26,879 nt of DNA from Frondihabitans sp. (GTDB taxonomy: Bacteria > Actinomycetota > Actinomycetes > Actinomycetales > Microbacteriaceae): positions 1-26,879 of the forward strand of contig JAODMX010000372.1 in assembly GCA_025464735.1 (NCBI GenBank), written 5' to 3'. The position numbers and the translations under genes are program-made. The notes beneath the pieces were generated by a model that had not been told where the DNA came from, did no database searches, and worked only from the letters and a program-made list of their open reading frames with translations. Below, piece by piece: positions 8,301 through 14,985 of the stretch; the stretch's first letter is position 1; every line of letters starts with the position of its first letter.

Positions 8301-8611
8301 GTCGAGGCGTCAAGCAAACCGTGTTCGGCGAGCAGATCGATCCGTTTCTCGATCCGCTTCGACAGCTCGCCGGCTGCCTTCCGAGTGAACGTGAGACCGA
8401 GGACCTCTGGCACTCGGACGAAGCCGTTGGCCAGAAGCCAGACCACCCTGCCCGCCATCGTCTCGGTCTTGCCACTGCCCGCCCCCGCAACCACGAGAGC
8501 CGGTTCGAGGGGAGCCTCGATGACAGCTTGCTGCTCGGACGTCGGTCGCGGCTGCCCGAGCAATTCGGCGATCTCGAGAGACGAGTAGCGCGCGATTGCG
8601 GCGGCGTTCAC
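5381..8611 (-). CDS. adnB: AdnB-type helicase-nuclease subunit (UvrD/RecB-like)
   Basis: This 1,076-residue subunit is predicted to pair with AdnA as the actinobacterial DNA double-strand-end resection motor-nuclease. The N-terminal SF1A motor has a Q-motif (PTSEQQAVI), Walker A GAGSGKT (43-49), motif II LLDEYQDTSVVQ, motif III GDPHQSIYGFRGA, motif IV STSWRNPRLV, motif V TIHGAKGLEWHLVAVPRL and motif VI EERRLAYVAITRSQEHLL, all intact. The C-terminal RecB-like PD-(D/E)XK nuclease keeps His901, Asp991, Asp1004-x-Lys1006 (VVDWKTGK), Gln1021 and Tyr1027, so both activities are expected. Start: GTG 8611 overlaps the adnA stop (GTGA), with AGGTGA just upstream, and homologous text starts there; a longer frame to 8776 would run through the adnA 3' end. 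Length is close to mycobacterial AdnB. Confidence 0.93.
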   Translation of the reverse strand: MNAAAIARYSSLEIAELLGQPRPTSEQQAVIEAPLEPALVVAGAGSGKTETMAGRVVWLLANGFVRVPEVLGLTFTRKAAGELSKRIEKRIDLLAEHGLLDASTDPFDAPTVSTYNAFANSIFRDNALLVGRESESQVLSEASAWQLARSLVVASSDDRLAGLGKSIDGITESVIDLSHALGENVADALRVGEMAERFLEVASLPSAKGSSYLSVTTATASVAALPPLLDLAERFAAEKARRGFVEFSDQVALALEVCETSPSVIDEHRERFRVVLLDEYQDTSVVQTRLLARLFAGTGVMAVGDPHQSIYGFRGASAANLGRFPVDFGAAAGAAYTLSTSWRNPRLVLDAANTVVDELSRASEVAVGRLGPRETAPEGLVDVVYAETLVEEADAVAHWFAQGLRVPADDGEKRTAALLFRSKATLPVFVEALAKQGVPYHVLGVGGLLQRPEIVDLVSCLRVLHDPAAGSELIRLMAGARWRIGVHDIAVLRGVSSWLFTHDHAQQKLSDEVAGRFRASVSPGEHGSLVDALDFVGTAPNSHSQLQGFSEIGLARLRSLARHLAFLRNRIGLDLVDLVALVQQEMLLDIEVAAVSGSLQGGAYLQAFDDELAGYVATDDTASLSGFLSWLSAAERRDDMGPRSDESERGVVQLLTIHGAKGLEWHLVAVPRLVEGELPGASREGRGWLSFGQLPFEFRGDAAELPVLPWRGADDQKEFDQGLKVFEAELKARHLAEERRLAYVAITRSQEHLLVTGSFWATQTKPRRPSPYLFELAAAGIVDPRSLPEAPENEENPLAESSRVLVWPFDPLGARRPAVEMAAAQVLRAPVESGRWADDIELLLRENAENRDRSARVALPQRIPASRFKDYVHDSSAVAASLRRPLPEKPYRATRLGTLFHAWVEERFRPTGQSETLDSDTFELDLDFDSTDEIGGPPAGVGAPIDADDARRLLELQATFETSEWSVLDPVDVELEIHLPLGTRTVICKIDAVFERDGRYQVVDWKTGKAPKDDGDLALKQLQLALYREAYSAYRGIDAGLIDAVFYFVADDVVLRPIEVSDRAELERLWAVVEGG

Positions 8612-11600
8612 TGGGTCACCTCGCCGACGACGTGGATCTTGCAGGAACCGCCGAACCGCCCCGAACAGTGATCGTCGACGTGCGCCAGGAAGACCCGGTC
8701 GGCCATGCCGACTGCGTCTTCGACAACTCGCTGCCGGAAGGCCTCGAGATCGTCTTCGCCGAACGCCTCCTGCCATCGCTCGGAGTAGGGCTTGCCGCGA
8801 GTGCCCTTCGAGACGAAGAGCAGCTTCGCACCGCCGCGAACCGAATCGGCGCCGGCTGCGTCGAGTTCTCCTGCGGCCAAAGCGACCTGATAGCTGGCGA
8901 GCTGGGGATTGGTGGCACCTTCGGCGATCGACGGGAGATTCTTGCCGGTTTTCAGGTCGACGATGACCACTCCCCCGTCGGCCTGCTTCTCGACGCGGTC
9001 GACCGTGCCACGGAGAACGGCCTGACCGATGGCCAGCTGAAACGACGACTCGGCTCCCAGGAGCTCCCCTCGTGACGCGACGAAGTCACGAAGGTACGCC
9101 GACAGACTGTCGGTCATCACCCGCGCTCGGCGCTTCTCCGCTTCGGATTGCCAGACCGATTCGAACTCGAGTTCACCCCAGCGCTCTTCGACTCGGCGCC
9201 ACAGAGACTCCGGGTCGATGTCGACGGCATGCTCCATGACGTCGTGAACCACCGTGCCCAGCCCCATTGCCGAGCTCGGCGTAGAGCCACCGAAACGATC
9301 GATGAACCAGTGCAAAGGACACTCTTCGAACGCACCGATCTGGGACGGCGACACAGGGACGCGCGCCTCCGGATCGGCGAGGTCGACAAGGGCCTCCTCG
9401 GTCGACTGCGGCAGGAGGCCGTACCAGTCGTCGGGCGACGCCCCGGCCACCTTCTCGACGCTGAGCCGCGCCAACGCGCCGGCGGCATCGGAGGCACGCG
9501 CACTCGACGAGTCGGAGGTGGTGAGGACGTGCCGCAGGTGTCCGACCAGCCCTCGCAACGACAGCGGAGGCCGAACGTCGGCAGGCTCGACCGACCGGGG
9601 AAGCAGACGCAGGAACATCGACGGCGACTCGTCGTCGTTGGCGGTGCAGGAGAGGATCACCTGCCGAGTCGCGCGCGACGTCGCGAGAGCGAACATCCGC
9701 AGCTCGTCAGACAAGACCTCGGCGCGACGATCGACGGCTCCGGCTGCAGGCGCCTGAGTGCCGGCGGCCGCTTCGACGAGCGCGTCGGGTGAGAGAAGAC
9801 CACCCCGGATCCGGAGGTTCGGCCAGACGCCGTCCTGCAGCCTCGCGACCGCCACGACGTCAACCTCGAGACCGATTGCTGCGGAGGGCGTGCACACCAG
9901 CACCGACTCGGCCTGCGCTTGCGGTGACAGGGTGTCCTCGGGGACGTCGGCGTCGAGCATCGCCTCGAGAAAGCGGAAGGACGCCGCTTCGGGACCGCGC
10001 TCGACGAATCGCTTGGCCGCGGTGAACAGTGCCACGACTCCGTCGAGGTGCCGGTCGGCTTCGCCTGCAAGGATGCCGTGGCCTCGAGACTGCGCACCCC
10101 ACTCGTCGGCGAGCCCGCTGCGCTCCCAGAGCCCCCAGAGGATCTCCTCGATGCTGGCACCCGAGCGGGCATCGACTCGGGCGGCCTCGAGGCTGCGGGT
10201 GAAGCGACCCGCCCGAGAGGCGAAGCGGGAGTCGATCGTGTCGAAGCGACCTGCGCCAGACAGGGCCTCGACGAGCAGGTCGTCGGCCGACCGGTGCCCG
10301 TCGGCCGCGAGCTCGTCGGCTCGGAGGGCAAGCCGGAGACGCCGGAGGGAGAGGGAGTCGAAACCGGCCAAGGGGCCAAGGAGGAGCTCGCCGGCGAGCT
10401 CGGGCGTGACGTCGAACTTGCCCGTCGCGACGGACGCCGCGAGGAGGAGATGACGCGCGGCGTACTCATCGCGAACCGCGCGCCCCGCAACGGGGGTGCG
10501 GGTAGGTACCTCGGCCAGCTGAAGCGATCGGGCGAGAGACGGCACGAGCGCGCCGTTGCGCGCGACGACCAGCATTCGCGACCAGGGCACACGTTCGAAG
10601 AGGTGGTGCTCACGCAAGGCCCTGGCGATCGCGGCGATCTCGTGCGCCGGGCTGTCGGACTCGATGAGCCGAAGGGGCGCCACCCCTGCAACATCGTCGA
10701 GGTCGGAAGCGGCTGCGTGTTGGCGACCGGCTCCCGCCGTGCCGATGCGGTCGGTCACGCTCGACACGAACTCGCGGATGCCAGGCCCGTGCCGGTGCAC
10801 CGCTGCGAGATGAAGCGTCGCGACGGCAGGCAGACCGAGGCGCGCAGCGAGCCGGCCGAGCACGTCGGGCGAACCGCCCCGAAACGCATTGGTTGCCAGA
10901 TCGGGATCACCGAACGCCACGATCGCGACTCCGCGACGCGTGAGAGCACGAAGGAGGGCAAGGGTCGACTCGGTCGCCTCCTGAGCGTCGTCGACGACCA
11001 CGACCCGCAGACCTTCGAGCAGCGGGGGCGTCTCGCCGCGGTCGAGCGCCGCAACCGCAAAGTCGACGAGTTCGGCGGAGTCGAGCGCATTGGCCTGCAA
11101 CCCGTCGACGACCGCGTGGTACTCGCTCGCGAACTCGGCGGCGGCCACCCACTCGGGCCGCTCGGTCGAGACGCCAAGAGACCGCAGACCGTCGGTGTCG
11201 ATGGCATGTTCGGTGGCGCGCATGAGGAGCTCACGCAGCTCGGTCCGGAAGCCGCGGAGACGACGAACCGCAGGATCCAGCGGCTCCGGCCACCGAGGGC
11301 CGGTGCCTTCGTCGACATGGCCGTCGAGCAGCTCGCGGATGATCGCATCCTGATCGCCTCCCGAAAGGAGTGACGGTGGCGGACTCGAAGCGACACGCGC
11401 GGCATGGCCCACGATGTCGAATGCCAGCGAGGCGACGGTGCGAGCCATCGGACCCGCCGTCGGCACGTCGAGGCGTGAGGAGAGAAGATCTCGAAGTCGC
11501 GTTGCCGTGCTCCGACTCGGCCCGAGTGCGAGAACCGCCTCTGGCCCCCACCCGTCGCGGTGCACTCGGTCGAGCACGAAAGCAACGAGGGTCGTTGTCT

Positions 11601-11760
11601 TGCCCGTGCCCGGCGCCCCGATCACTGCCGCCGATTCGGTCACGCCGAGGCCGAGGACAGCAGCCTGCGAAGCGTCGAGCACCACTTTCGGGGGCCCTGG
11701 CACGGCCTCGGGCGCGCCTCGACCCGGATCCGTCACGGGAAGGAATTCTGTGGTCGCCAC
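8608..11760 (-). CDS. adnA: AdnA-type helicase-nuclease subunit
   Basis: This 1,050-residue partner of AdnB acts in double-strand-break end resection. The N-terminal motor has Walker A GAPGTGKT (48-55) and motif II VVVDDAQ (D257-D258), where the usual DE is DD. Motif III is loosened (GDPDLATNAFRGG), motif V region is GLEVDVVAVARLQDGVWP, and motif VI-like text is DELRMFALATSRATRQ. This fits a secondary, less canonical motor. The C-terminal PD-(D/E)XK nuclease is complete: His839, Asp921 (GTVD), Asp935-x-Lys937 (VDLKTGK), Gln953, Tyr957. Cysteines at 814, 1032 and 1040 are the remnants of the Fe-S-type ligand set; the middle Cys of C-x2-C-x5-C is not seen. GTG 11760 is chosen because TAGTTT lies six bases upstream. 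adnB follows with a 4-bp overlap. Confidence 0.92.
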   Translation of the reverse strand: MATTEFLPVTDPGRGAPEAVPGPPKVVLDASQAAVLGLGVTESAAVIGAPGTGKTTTLVAFVLDRVHRDGWGPEAVLALGPSRSTATRLRDLLSSRLDVPTAGPMARTVASLAFDIVGHAARVASSPPPSLLSGGDQDAIIRELLDGHVDEGTGPRWPEPLDPAVRRLRGFRTELRELLMRATEHAIDTDGLRSLGVSTERPEWVAAAEFASEYHAVVDGLQANALDSAELVDFAVAALDRGETPPLLEGLRVVVVDDAQEATESTLALLRALTRRGVAIVAFGDPDLATNAFRGGSPDVLGRLAARLGLPAVATLHLAAVHRHGPGIREFVSSVTDRIGTAGAGRQHAAASDLDDVAGVAPLRLIESDSPAHEIAAIARALREHHLFERVPWSRMLVVARNGALVPSLARSLQLAEVPTRTPVAGRAVRDEYAARHLLLAASVATGKFDVTPELAGELLLGPLAGFDSLSLRRLRLALRADELAADGHRSADDLLVEALSGAGRFDTIDSRFASRAGRFTRSLEAARVDARSGASIEEILWGLWERSGLADEWGAQSRGHGILAGEADRHLDGVVALFTAAKRFVERGPEAASFRFLEAMLDADVPEDTLSPQAQAESVLVCTPSAAIGLEVDVVAVARLQDGVWPNLRIRGGLLSPDALVEAAAGTQAPAAGAVDRRAEVLSDELRMFALATSRATRQVILSCTANDDESPSMFLRLLPRSVEPADVRPPLSLRGLVGHLRHVLTTSDSSSARASDAAGALARLSVEKVAGASPDDWYGLLPQSTEEALVDLADPEARVPVSPSQIGAFEECPLHWFIDRFGGSTPSSAMGLGTVVHDVMEHAVDIDPESLWRRVEERWGELEFESVWQSEAEKRRARVMTDSLSAYLRDFVASRGELLGAESSFQLAIGQAVLRGTVDRVEKQADGGVVIVDLKTGKNLPSIAEGATNPQLASYQVALAAGELDAAGADSVRGGAKLLFVSKGTRGKPYSERWQEAFGEDDLEAFRQRVVEDAVGMADRVFLAHVDDHCSGRFGGSCKIHVVGEVTQ

Positions 11761-11772
11761 GGGTCGAAACTA
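11761..11772 (-). promoter_or_regulatory. -10 element for leaderless adnA-adnB transcript
   Basis: On the minus strand TAGTTT (11772-11767) is followed by six bases and the GTG start at 11760. This would begin the adnA-adnB mRNA at the start codon. Confidence 0.6.
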
Positions 11773-11810
11773 GCGGGTGCCGCCGACATTCGGGACGAGG
11801 GCGCGGTACC

Positions 11811-11831
11811 CGGCCCGCTGCGACCGGGCCG
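11811..11831. repeat. 7-bp perfect hairpin in the adnA/DUF3107 divergent spacer
   Basis: CGGCCCG (11811-11817), 7-nt loop, CGGGCCG (11825-11831). A second inverted repeat, CTCCG-ACAC-CGGAG (11864-11877), lies just upstream of the DUF3107 -10 and could overlap its -35 position. Either could be an operator; neither matches a site I can name. Confidence 0.4.
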
Positions 11832-11889
11832 CGGATCCTGCGCCCTTATGCCGTCAGTGAACGCTCCGACACCGGAGGCGGTTCTCGGA

Positions 11890-11895
11890 TATCGT
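11890..11895 (+). promoter_or_regulatory. -10 element for DUF3107 gene
   Basis: TATCGT ends seven bases before the GTG at 11903, consistent with a leaderless start. It also helps to choose 11903 over the in-frame GTG at 11897. Confidence 0.5.
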
Positions 11896-11902
11896 CGTGC
11901 TC

Positions 11903-12127
11903 GTGGACATTCGCATCGGTATCACCAACAGCCCCCGTGAAATCTCGCTCGAGTCGGCCGAGAAGCCCGCCGACGTCGAGAAGGTCGTCGCTAGCGCCCT
12001 CGACGGAGGGAAGTCCTACTTCACTCTCACCGACGTCAAGGGCAAGGTCTTTCTCATTCCCACCGCCGGTGTCGCGTACATCGAGGTCGGCAGTGAAGAG
12101 CGCGGTCGCGTCGGCTTCGTGAGCTGA
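11903..12127 (+). CDS. DUF3107 family protein
   Basis: This 74-residue protein begins (GTG)DIRIGITNSPREISLE, the recognisable start of the actinobacterial DUF3107 family (M. tuberculosis Rv3208A/TB9.4 type). The rest is alternating strand and helix: a helix around EKPADVEKVVASAL, then YFTLTDVKGKVFLIPTAGVAYIEVG, which resembles a small beta sandwich with an ATP-binding-subunit-like name in some databases. Its biochemical role is not known to me. An in-frame GTG two codons upstream (11897) is possible, but family alignment and promoter spacing favour 11903. The membrane-protein gene follows after 13 bp, so cotranscription is likely. The same neighbours occur in mycobacteria. Confidence 0.88.
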   Translation: MDIRIGITNSPREISLESAEKPADVEKVVASALDGGKSYFTLTDVKGKVFLIPTAGVAYIEVGSEERGRVGFVS

Positions 12128-12140
12128 CCGGGAGACCGGC

Positions 12141-12440
12141 ATGGAACTCATGTTCGCCGCCCTCGGCGGGGCCCTCCTCGGGTTCATCTTCCACTTCGCC
12201 CTGCCCGGGCAGCAGACGCGGGGCGCTCTCTGGAGCGCCGGCTGGGGTACCTGCGCGGCAATCATCGTCTACGAGGCGCTGACCTGGGCCGGTCTCACCT
12301 CGGGCGGCGGCTGGATCTGGGTGATCACCCTCGTCGTGGCGGCGCTGACCGCCATCGGCATCAACCGGATCACGGCCGTTCGACGAGGCGCATACGACCG
12401 GGCGCTGCTCGACCGCCTGTTCAAAGGACAAACCGCATAG
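12141..12440 (+). CDS. Small conserved membrane protein (about three TM helices)
   Basis: The 99-residue protein has hydrophobic stretches at about residues 3-22, 33-51 and 57-75, then a cytoplasmic basic tail (NRITAVRRGAYDRALLDRLFKGQTA). Within the first stretch are GGALLGFIFHFALPG, with closely spaced glycines. I do not recognise a named family. The ATG at 12141 has GGGAG six bases upstream (12130-12134). It lies 13 bp behind DUF3107 and converges on the ferritin-like gene with a 29-bp gap. In mycobacteria a small membrane protein also sits between the DUF3107 and ferritin-like genes, suggesting positional conservation, not function. Confidence 0.75.
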   Translation: MELMFAALGGALLGFIFHFALPGQQTRGALWSAGWGTCAAIIVYEALTWAGLTSGGGWIWVITLVVAALTAIGINRITAVRRGAYDRALLDRLFKGQTA

Positions 12441-12469
12441 TCGCAGTGGTGTGGCGCCGGCGCGACGCG

Positions 12470-13195
12470 TCAGGCCGTGAGGCCGAGGGCATCCATCCGG
12501 CGCGTGTGCGCGGCGATCAGCTCGGTGAAGACCGGCTCGAGACGTTCGTCGTCGGCTGATTCGTGCGAGGCGGCGATCGCAGCGCGCGCGACCAGGAGAG
12601 TGTCGCCCACCAGCCGCCGCCCCCACAGCGCGAGCCGCGAGGCCAACTTCGGATCGACGCTGATCTGAAGCGAGAGCTCGGCGACGATCTGCGTCTCGTC
12701 CGAGGAGGCACCGCGCTCGAGCGCCGCGACGACACGCTCGCGGTAGTCGTCGGGCAGACCCGCCGCGAGGCGGGAGAAGACATCGTTGAGCAGCCCCGCT
12801 GCCACATAGCTCGCGAGGATCGCCTCGTACCAGTCACCGCTTCCCGTCCGCTTCTGGAAGTCGTCGATGACCACGATGTGCGGCTGCATGAGCTCGGGGG
12901 CGTCGCCGCCAGTCCGTTCGATCTCGGTCAGCAGGCTCTTGTGACGCTCAAGAGTCGACGTCGCGACGAGGCCTGTCAGCGCCTTGGCGCGTGTGCTGGG
13001 CGCAATGCTGGAGGCACGGCCCAACGATTCGAACAGCGCCAGCTGGAGATAGGCCGCCAGACCAAGGTAGACGTCGAGGTCAGGGGTGAAATCGCCCAGC
13101 TGAACGCGGCTGACCACGCGCGGTCGCTGCGACACCCGCGGCCGCGAGTTCTTCGGCGCGGCTCTTCTCGCTCGAAAGCCCCTCCAAGACACCAC
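12470..13195 (-). CDS. Ferritin-like-fold protein (MiaE_2-like family)
   Basis: The 241-residue protein is mostly helical and matches the actinobacterial ferritin-like-fold family found beside the RhlE-type helicase (Rv3210c position in M. tuberculosis; Pfam MiaE-like). Recognisable parts are LDVYLGLAAYLQLALFESLGRAS (about 39-62), TSTLERHKSLLTEIE (about 79-93), GDWYEAILASYVAAGLLNDVFSRLAAGLP and RLALWGRRLVGDTLLVARAA. The first helix pair has Glu and a Glu-x-His, but I do not see the second ligand set expected for a diiron centre, so metal binding is uncertain. The first ~35 residues are basic and low-complexity. Two adjacent GTG codons (13195, 13192) could start it; the -10 hexamer lies six bases before 13195. 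It is divergent from the DEAD-box gene. Confidence 0.8.
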   Translation of the reverse strand: MVSWRGFRARRAAPKNSRPRVSQRPRVVSRVQLGDFTPDLDVYLGLAAYLQLALFESLGRASSIAPSTRAKALTGLVATSTLERHKSLLTEIERTGGDAPELMQPHIVVIDDFQKRTGSGDWYEAILASYVAAGLLNDVFSRLAAGLPDDYRERVVAALERGASSDETQIVAELSLQISVDPKLASRLALWGRRLVGDTLLVARAAIAASHESADDERLEPVFTELIAAHTRRMDALGLTA

Positions 13196-13207
13196 GGCAC
13201 CACCTTA
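13196..13207 (-). promoter_or_regulatory. -10 element for leaderless ferritin-like transcript
   Basis: On the minus strand TAAGGT (13207-13202), six bases, then GTG at 13195. Confidence 0.55.
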
Positions 13208-13252
13208 GAGGGTCGCACCTGGCACCCAGTCCACGTGAAAGTGGTGACCGGC

Positions 13253-13258
13253 TAAACT
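13253..13258 (+). promoter_or_regulatory. -10 element for DEAD-box helicase gene
   Basis: TAAACT, preceded by GC. Predicted transcription start is near 13265, giving a leader of about 25 nt that contains a six-codon reading frame before the TTG start. Confidence 0.5.
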
Positions 13259-13273
13259 GAGGACTTCCCCTCT

Positions 13274-13294
13274 ATGAGACAGGGCAACACTTGA
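13274..13294 (+). CDS. Possible six-codon leader peptide (MRQGNT)
   Basis: ATG AGA CAG GGC AAC ACT TGA lies a few bases after the predicted transcription start of the DEAD-box gene. Its stop codon overlaps the TTG start of the helicase (TTGA), so the two would be translationally coupled. The AGGG that could serve as ribosome-binding site for the TTG lies inside it. There is no Shine-Dalgarno for the ATG, so translation would depend on near-leaderless initiation. This is a prediction from layout only. Confidence 0.3.
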   Translation: MRQGNT

Positions 13295-14769
13295 CATTCA
13301 GCGACCTTTCGATCGACCAGGACATGGTCGACGCTCTGGCGGCGAAGGGCATCATCGAACCTTTCCCCATCCAGACCCAGACCATTCCCCTCGCCCTCGC
13401 CGGCCAGGACATCATCGGCCAGGCCAAGACGGGCACCGGCAAGACCTTCGGCTTCGGCCTCCCGATCATCCAACGCATCGGCCTCCACCCCGCGCCCGGG
13501 GTCAAGGTGCTCGTGGTCGTCCCGACTCGCGAACTCTGCGTCCAGGTCTCCGAAGACCTCGAGACCGCCGTCGCCAACCGTCCCGACACGAAGATCGTCT
13601 CGATCTACGGTGGCAAGGCGTACGAAGGCCAGGTCGACCAGCTCAAGGCCGGGGCGCAGATCGTCGTCGGCACGCCGGGTCGTCTCCTCGACCTCGCCGG
13701 TCAGCGCCTCCTCGACATCAAGCAGGTCTCCGAGGTGGTCCTCGACGAAGCCGACAAGATGCTCGACCTCGGCTTCCTGGGCGACATCGAGAAAATCTTC
13801 GCGATGACCCCGGCCACGCGCCACACCATGCTCTTCTCGGCGACGATGCCCGGCCCGATCGTGGCCCTGGCCCGCCGGTTCATGTCGAAGCCGATCCACA
13901 TCCGCGCGACCGACCCTGACGAAGGCTTGACGCAGGCCAACATCAAGCACGTCGTCTACCGCGCGCACAGCCTCGACAAAGACGAGGTCATCGCCCGGAT
14001 CCTGCAGGCCGAAGGCCGTGGCAAGACCGTCATCTTCACGCGCACCAAGCGTGCGGCGGCCAAACTCGTCGAAGAGCTGAACGACCGCGGCTTCAATGCT
14101 GCCGCCGTCCACGGCGACCTCAACCAGGAGCAGCGCGAACGCGCCATGGCGGCGTTCAAGGCCGGCAAGAAAGACATCCTGATCGCGACCGACGTCGCGG
14201 CCCGCGGCATCGACGTCAACGACGTCACGCACGTGATCAATCACACGGTGCCGGACGACCCCGACACCTACCTGCACCGTGCCGGCCGCACCGGCCGCGC
14301 CGGCAAGACCGGCATCGCCGTGACCTTCGTCGACTGGGACGACCTGCACAAGTGGGCCCTGATCAACCGTGGGCTCGAGATGGCCCAGCCCGAACCGGTC
14401 GAAACCTACTCGTCGAGCCCCCACCTCTTCAGCGACCTCGGAATCCCGGAGGGCACGCGGGGGCGGCTCAGGGCTACGTCGCGCGAAACGCCTCCTCGCA
14501 CGAGTTCGGCGCCTGCCGGCCGGTCCGGTTCGCGCAGCGGGCGTCCTGAATCCGCTCGTTCCGAGGGCCGGTCCGACTCGACTCGCTCCGGTTCGTCGCC
14601 CGTGAGCGCACCCCGCGGCCGCACTCGGGGCGACGGTTCGTCTACCCTGCCCGCCGCCGAAACGCAGACTCGCGCGGGATCGGCCGAAGGTGGCGCCTCG
14701 GCGCCCCGAAAGCGAAGCCGCAACCGTCGCCGCCGTCCGAGCGGCGAGGCGACGGCCCCGCAGGAGTAA
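13291..14769 (+). CDS. DEAD-box ATP-dependent RNA helicase (RhlE/DeaD-like)
   Basis: This 492-residue RNA helicase probably remodels RNA or ribosome assembly intermediates. The Q-motif FSDLSIDQDMVDAL...PFPIQ is followed by motif I AKTGTGKT (45-52), Ia VPTRELCVQ, Ib TPGRLLDL, II VLDEADKMLDLGF (DEAD), III SATMP, IV VIFTRTKRAA, V ATDVAARGIDV and VI HRAGRTGRAGKTG. The complete core ends near residue 375. The last ~115 residues are a disordered Ser/Arg/Gly/Pro-rich basic tail, likely for RNA binding. No in-frame ATG or GTG precedes the motif region; TTG 13291 with AGGG six bases upstream is the best start. A strong intrinsic terminator follows at 14791. Same position as M. tuberculosis rhlE (Rv3211). 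Confidence 0.93.
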   Translation: MTFSDLSIDQDMVDALAAKGIIEPFPIQTQTIPLALAGQDIIGQAKTGTGKTFGFGLPIIQRIGLHPAPGVKVLVVVPTRELCVQVSEDLETAVANRPDTKIVSIYGGKAYEGQVDQLKAGAQIVVGTPGRLLDLAGQRLLDIKQVSEVVLDEADKMLDLGFLGDIEKIFAMTPATRHTMLFSATMPGPIVALARRFMSKPIHIRATDPDEGLTQANIKHVVYRAHSLDKDEVIARILQAEGRGKTVIFTRTKRAAAKLVEELNDRGFNAAAVHGDLNQEQRERAMAAFKAGKKDILIATDVAARGIDVNDVTHVINHTVPDDPDTYLHRAGRTGRAGKTGIAVTFVDWDDLHKWALINRGLEMAQPEPVETYSSSPHLFSDLGIPEGTRGRLRATSRETPPRTSSAPAGRSGSRSGRPESARSEGRSDSTRSGSSPVSAPRGRTRGDGSSTLPAAETQTRAGSAEGGASAPRKRSRNRRRRPSGEATAPQE

Positions 14770-14790
14770 CTGCAGCCCTTCGTCCCCCAG

Positions 14791-14818
14791 CAGCGCGTGC
14801 CCTCACGGGTGCGCGCTG
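14791..14818 (+). terminator. Intrinsic terminator after DEAD-box gene
   Basis: Outer stem CAGCGCG/CGCGCTG, two wobble pairs, inner CCC/GGG, loop TCAC, then TTTTGTTGTG. The T-rich tail is unusually good for this genome. It lies 22 bp after the stop codon. Confidence 0.8.
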
Positions 14819-14861
14819 TTTTGTTGTGCGTGCAGCGCCCATCGACCTGCGGCGACAACGT

Positions 14862-14929
14862 GAAGGAGATTCTGCCGAGCGCGGGCGAGTTCTCGCGCCC
14901 TGATGCGGCTCGGGCGACAAATCTCCTTC
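14862..14929. repeat. Long interrupted inverted repeat in intergenic spacer
   Basis: Left arm GAAGGAGATT (14862-14871) and CCGAGC (14875-14880); right arm GCTCGG (14908-14913) and AATCTCCTTC (14920-14929), followed by GTTTT. The centre can form a further hairpin (GGGCGAG/CTCGC-GCCC, about 14883-14900). It sits between a terminator and the convergent PHP gene. It could be a second terminator or a dispersed palindromic element; the rest of 14770-14985 has no gene. Confidence 0.55.
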
Positions 14930-14985
14930 GTTTTACGCGAACACGCGAGCGCGACGCGAGCGCGAGCGTGCAGCGAACGGGCAGA

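Noticed and set aside
10048..11373. 441-codon open frame opposite adnA
   Set aside because: Shadow frame; adnA motifs account for the region.
13252..14424. 390-codon frame antisense to the DEAD-box gene
   Set aside because: Val/Asp/Glu/Gly-rich antisense text typical of the complementary frame of a high-GC gene; all nine helicase motifs are on the plus strand.
14941..14970. GCGAGCGC-type short tandem repeat
   Set aside because: Loose low-complexity GC-rich text with no regular unit; does not support a repeat array or CRISPR.
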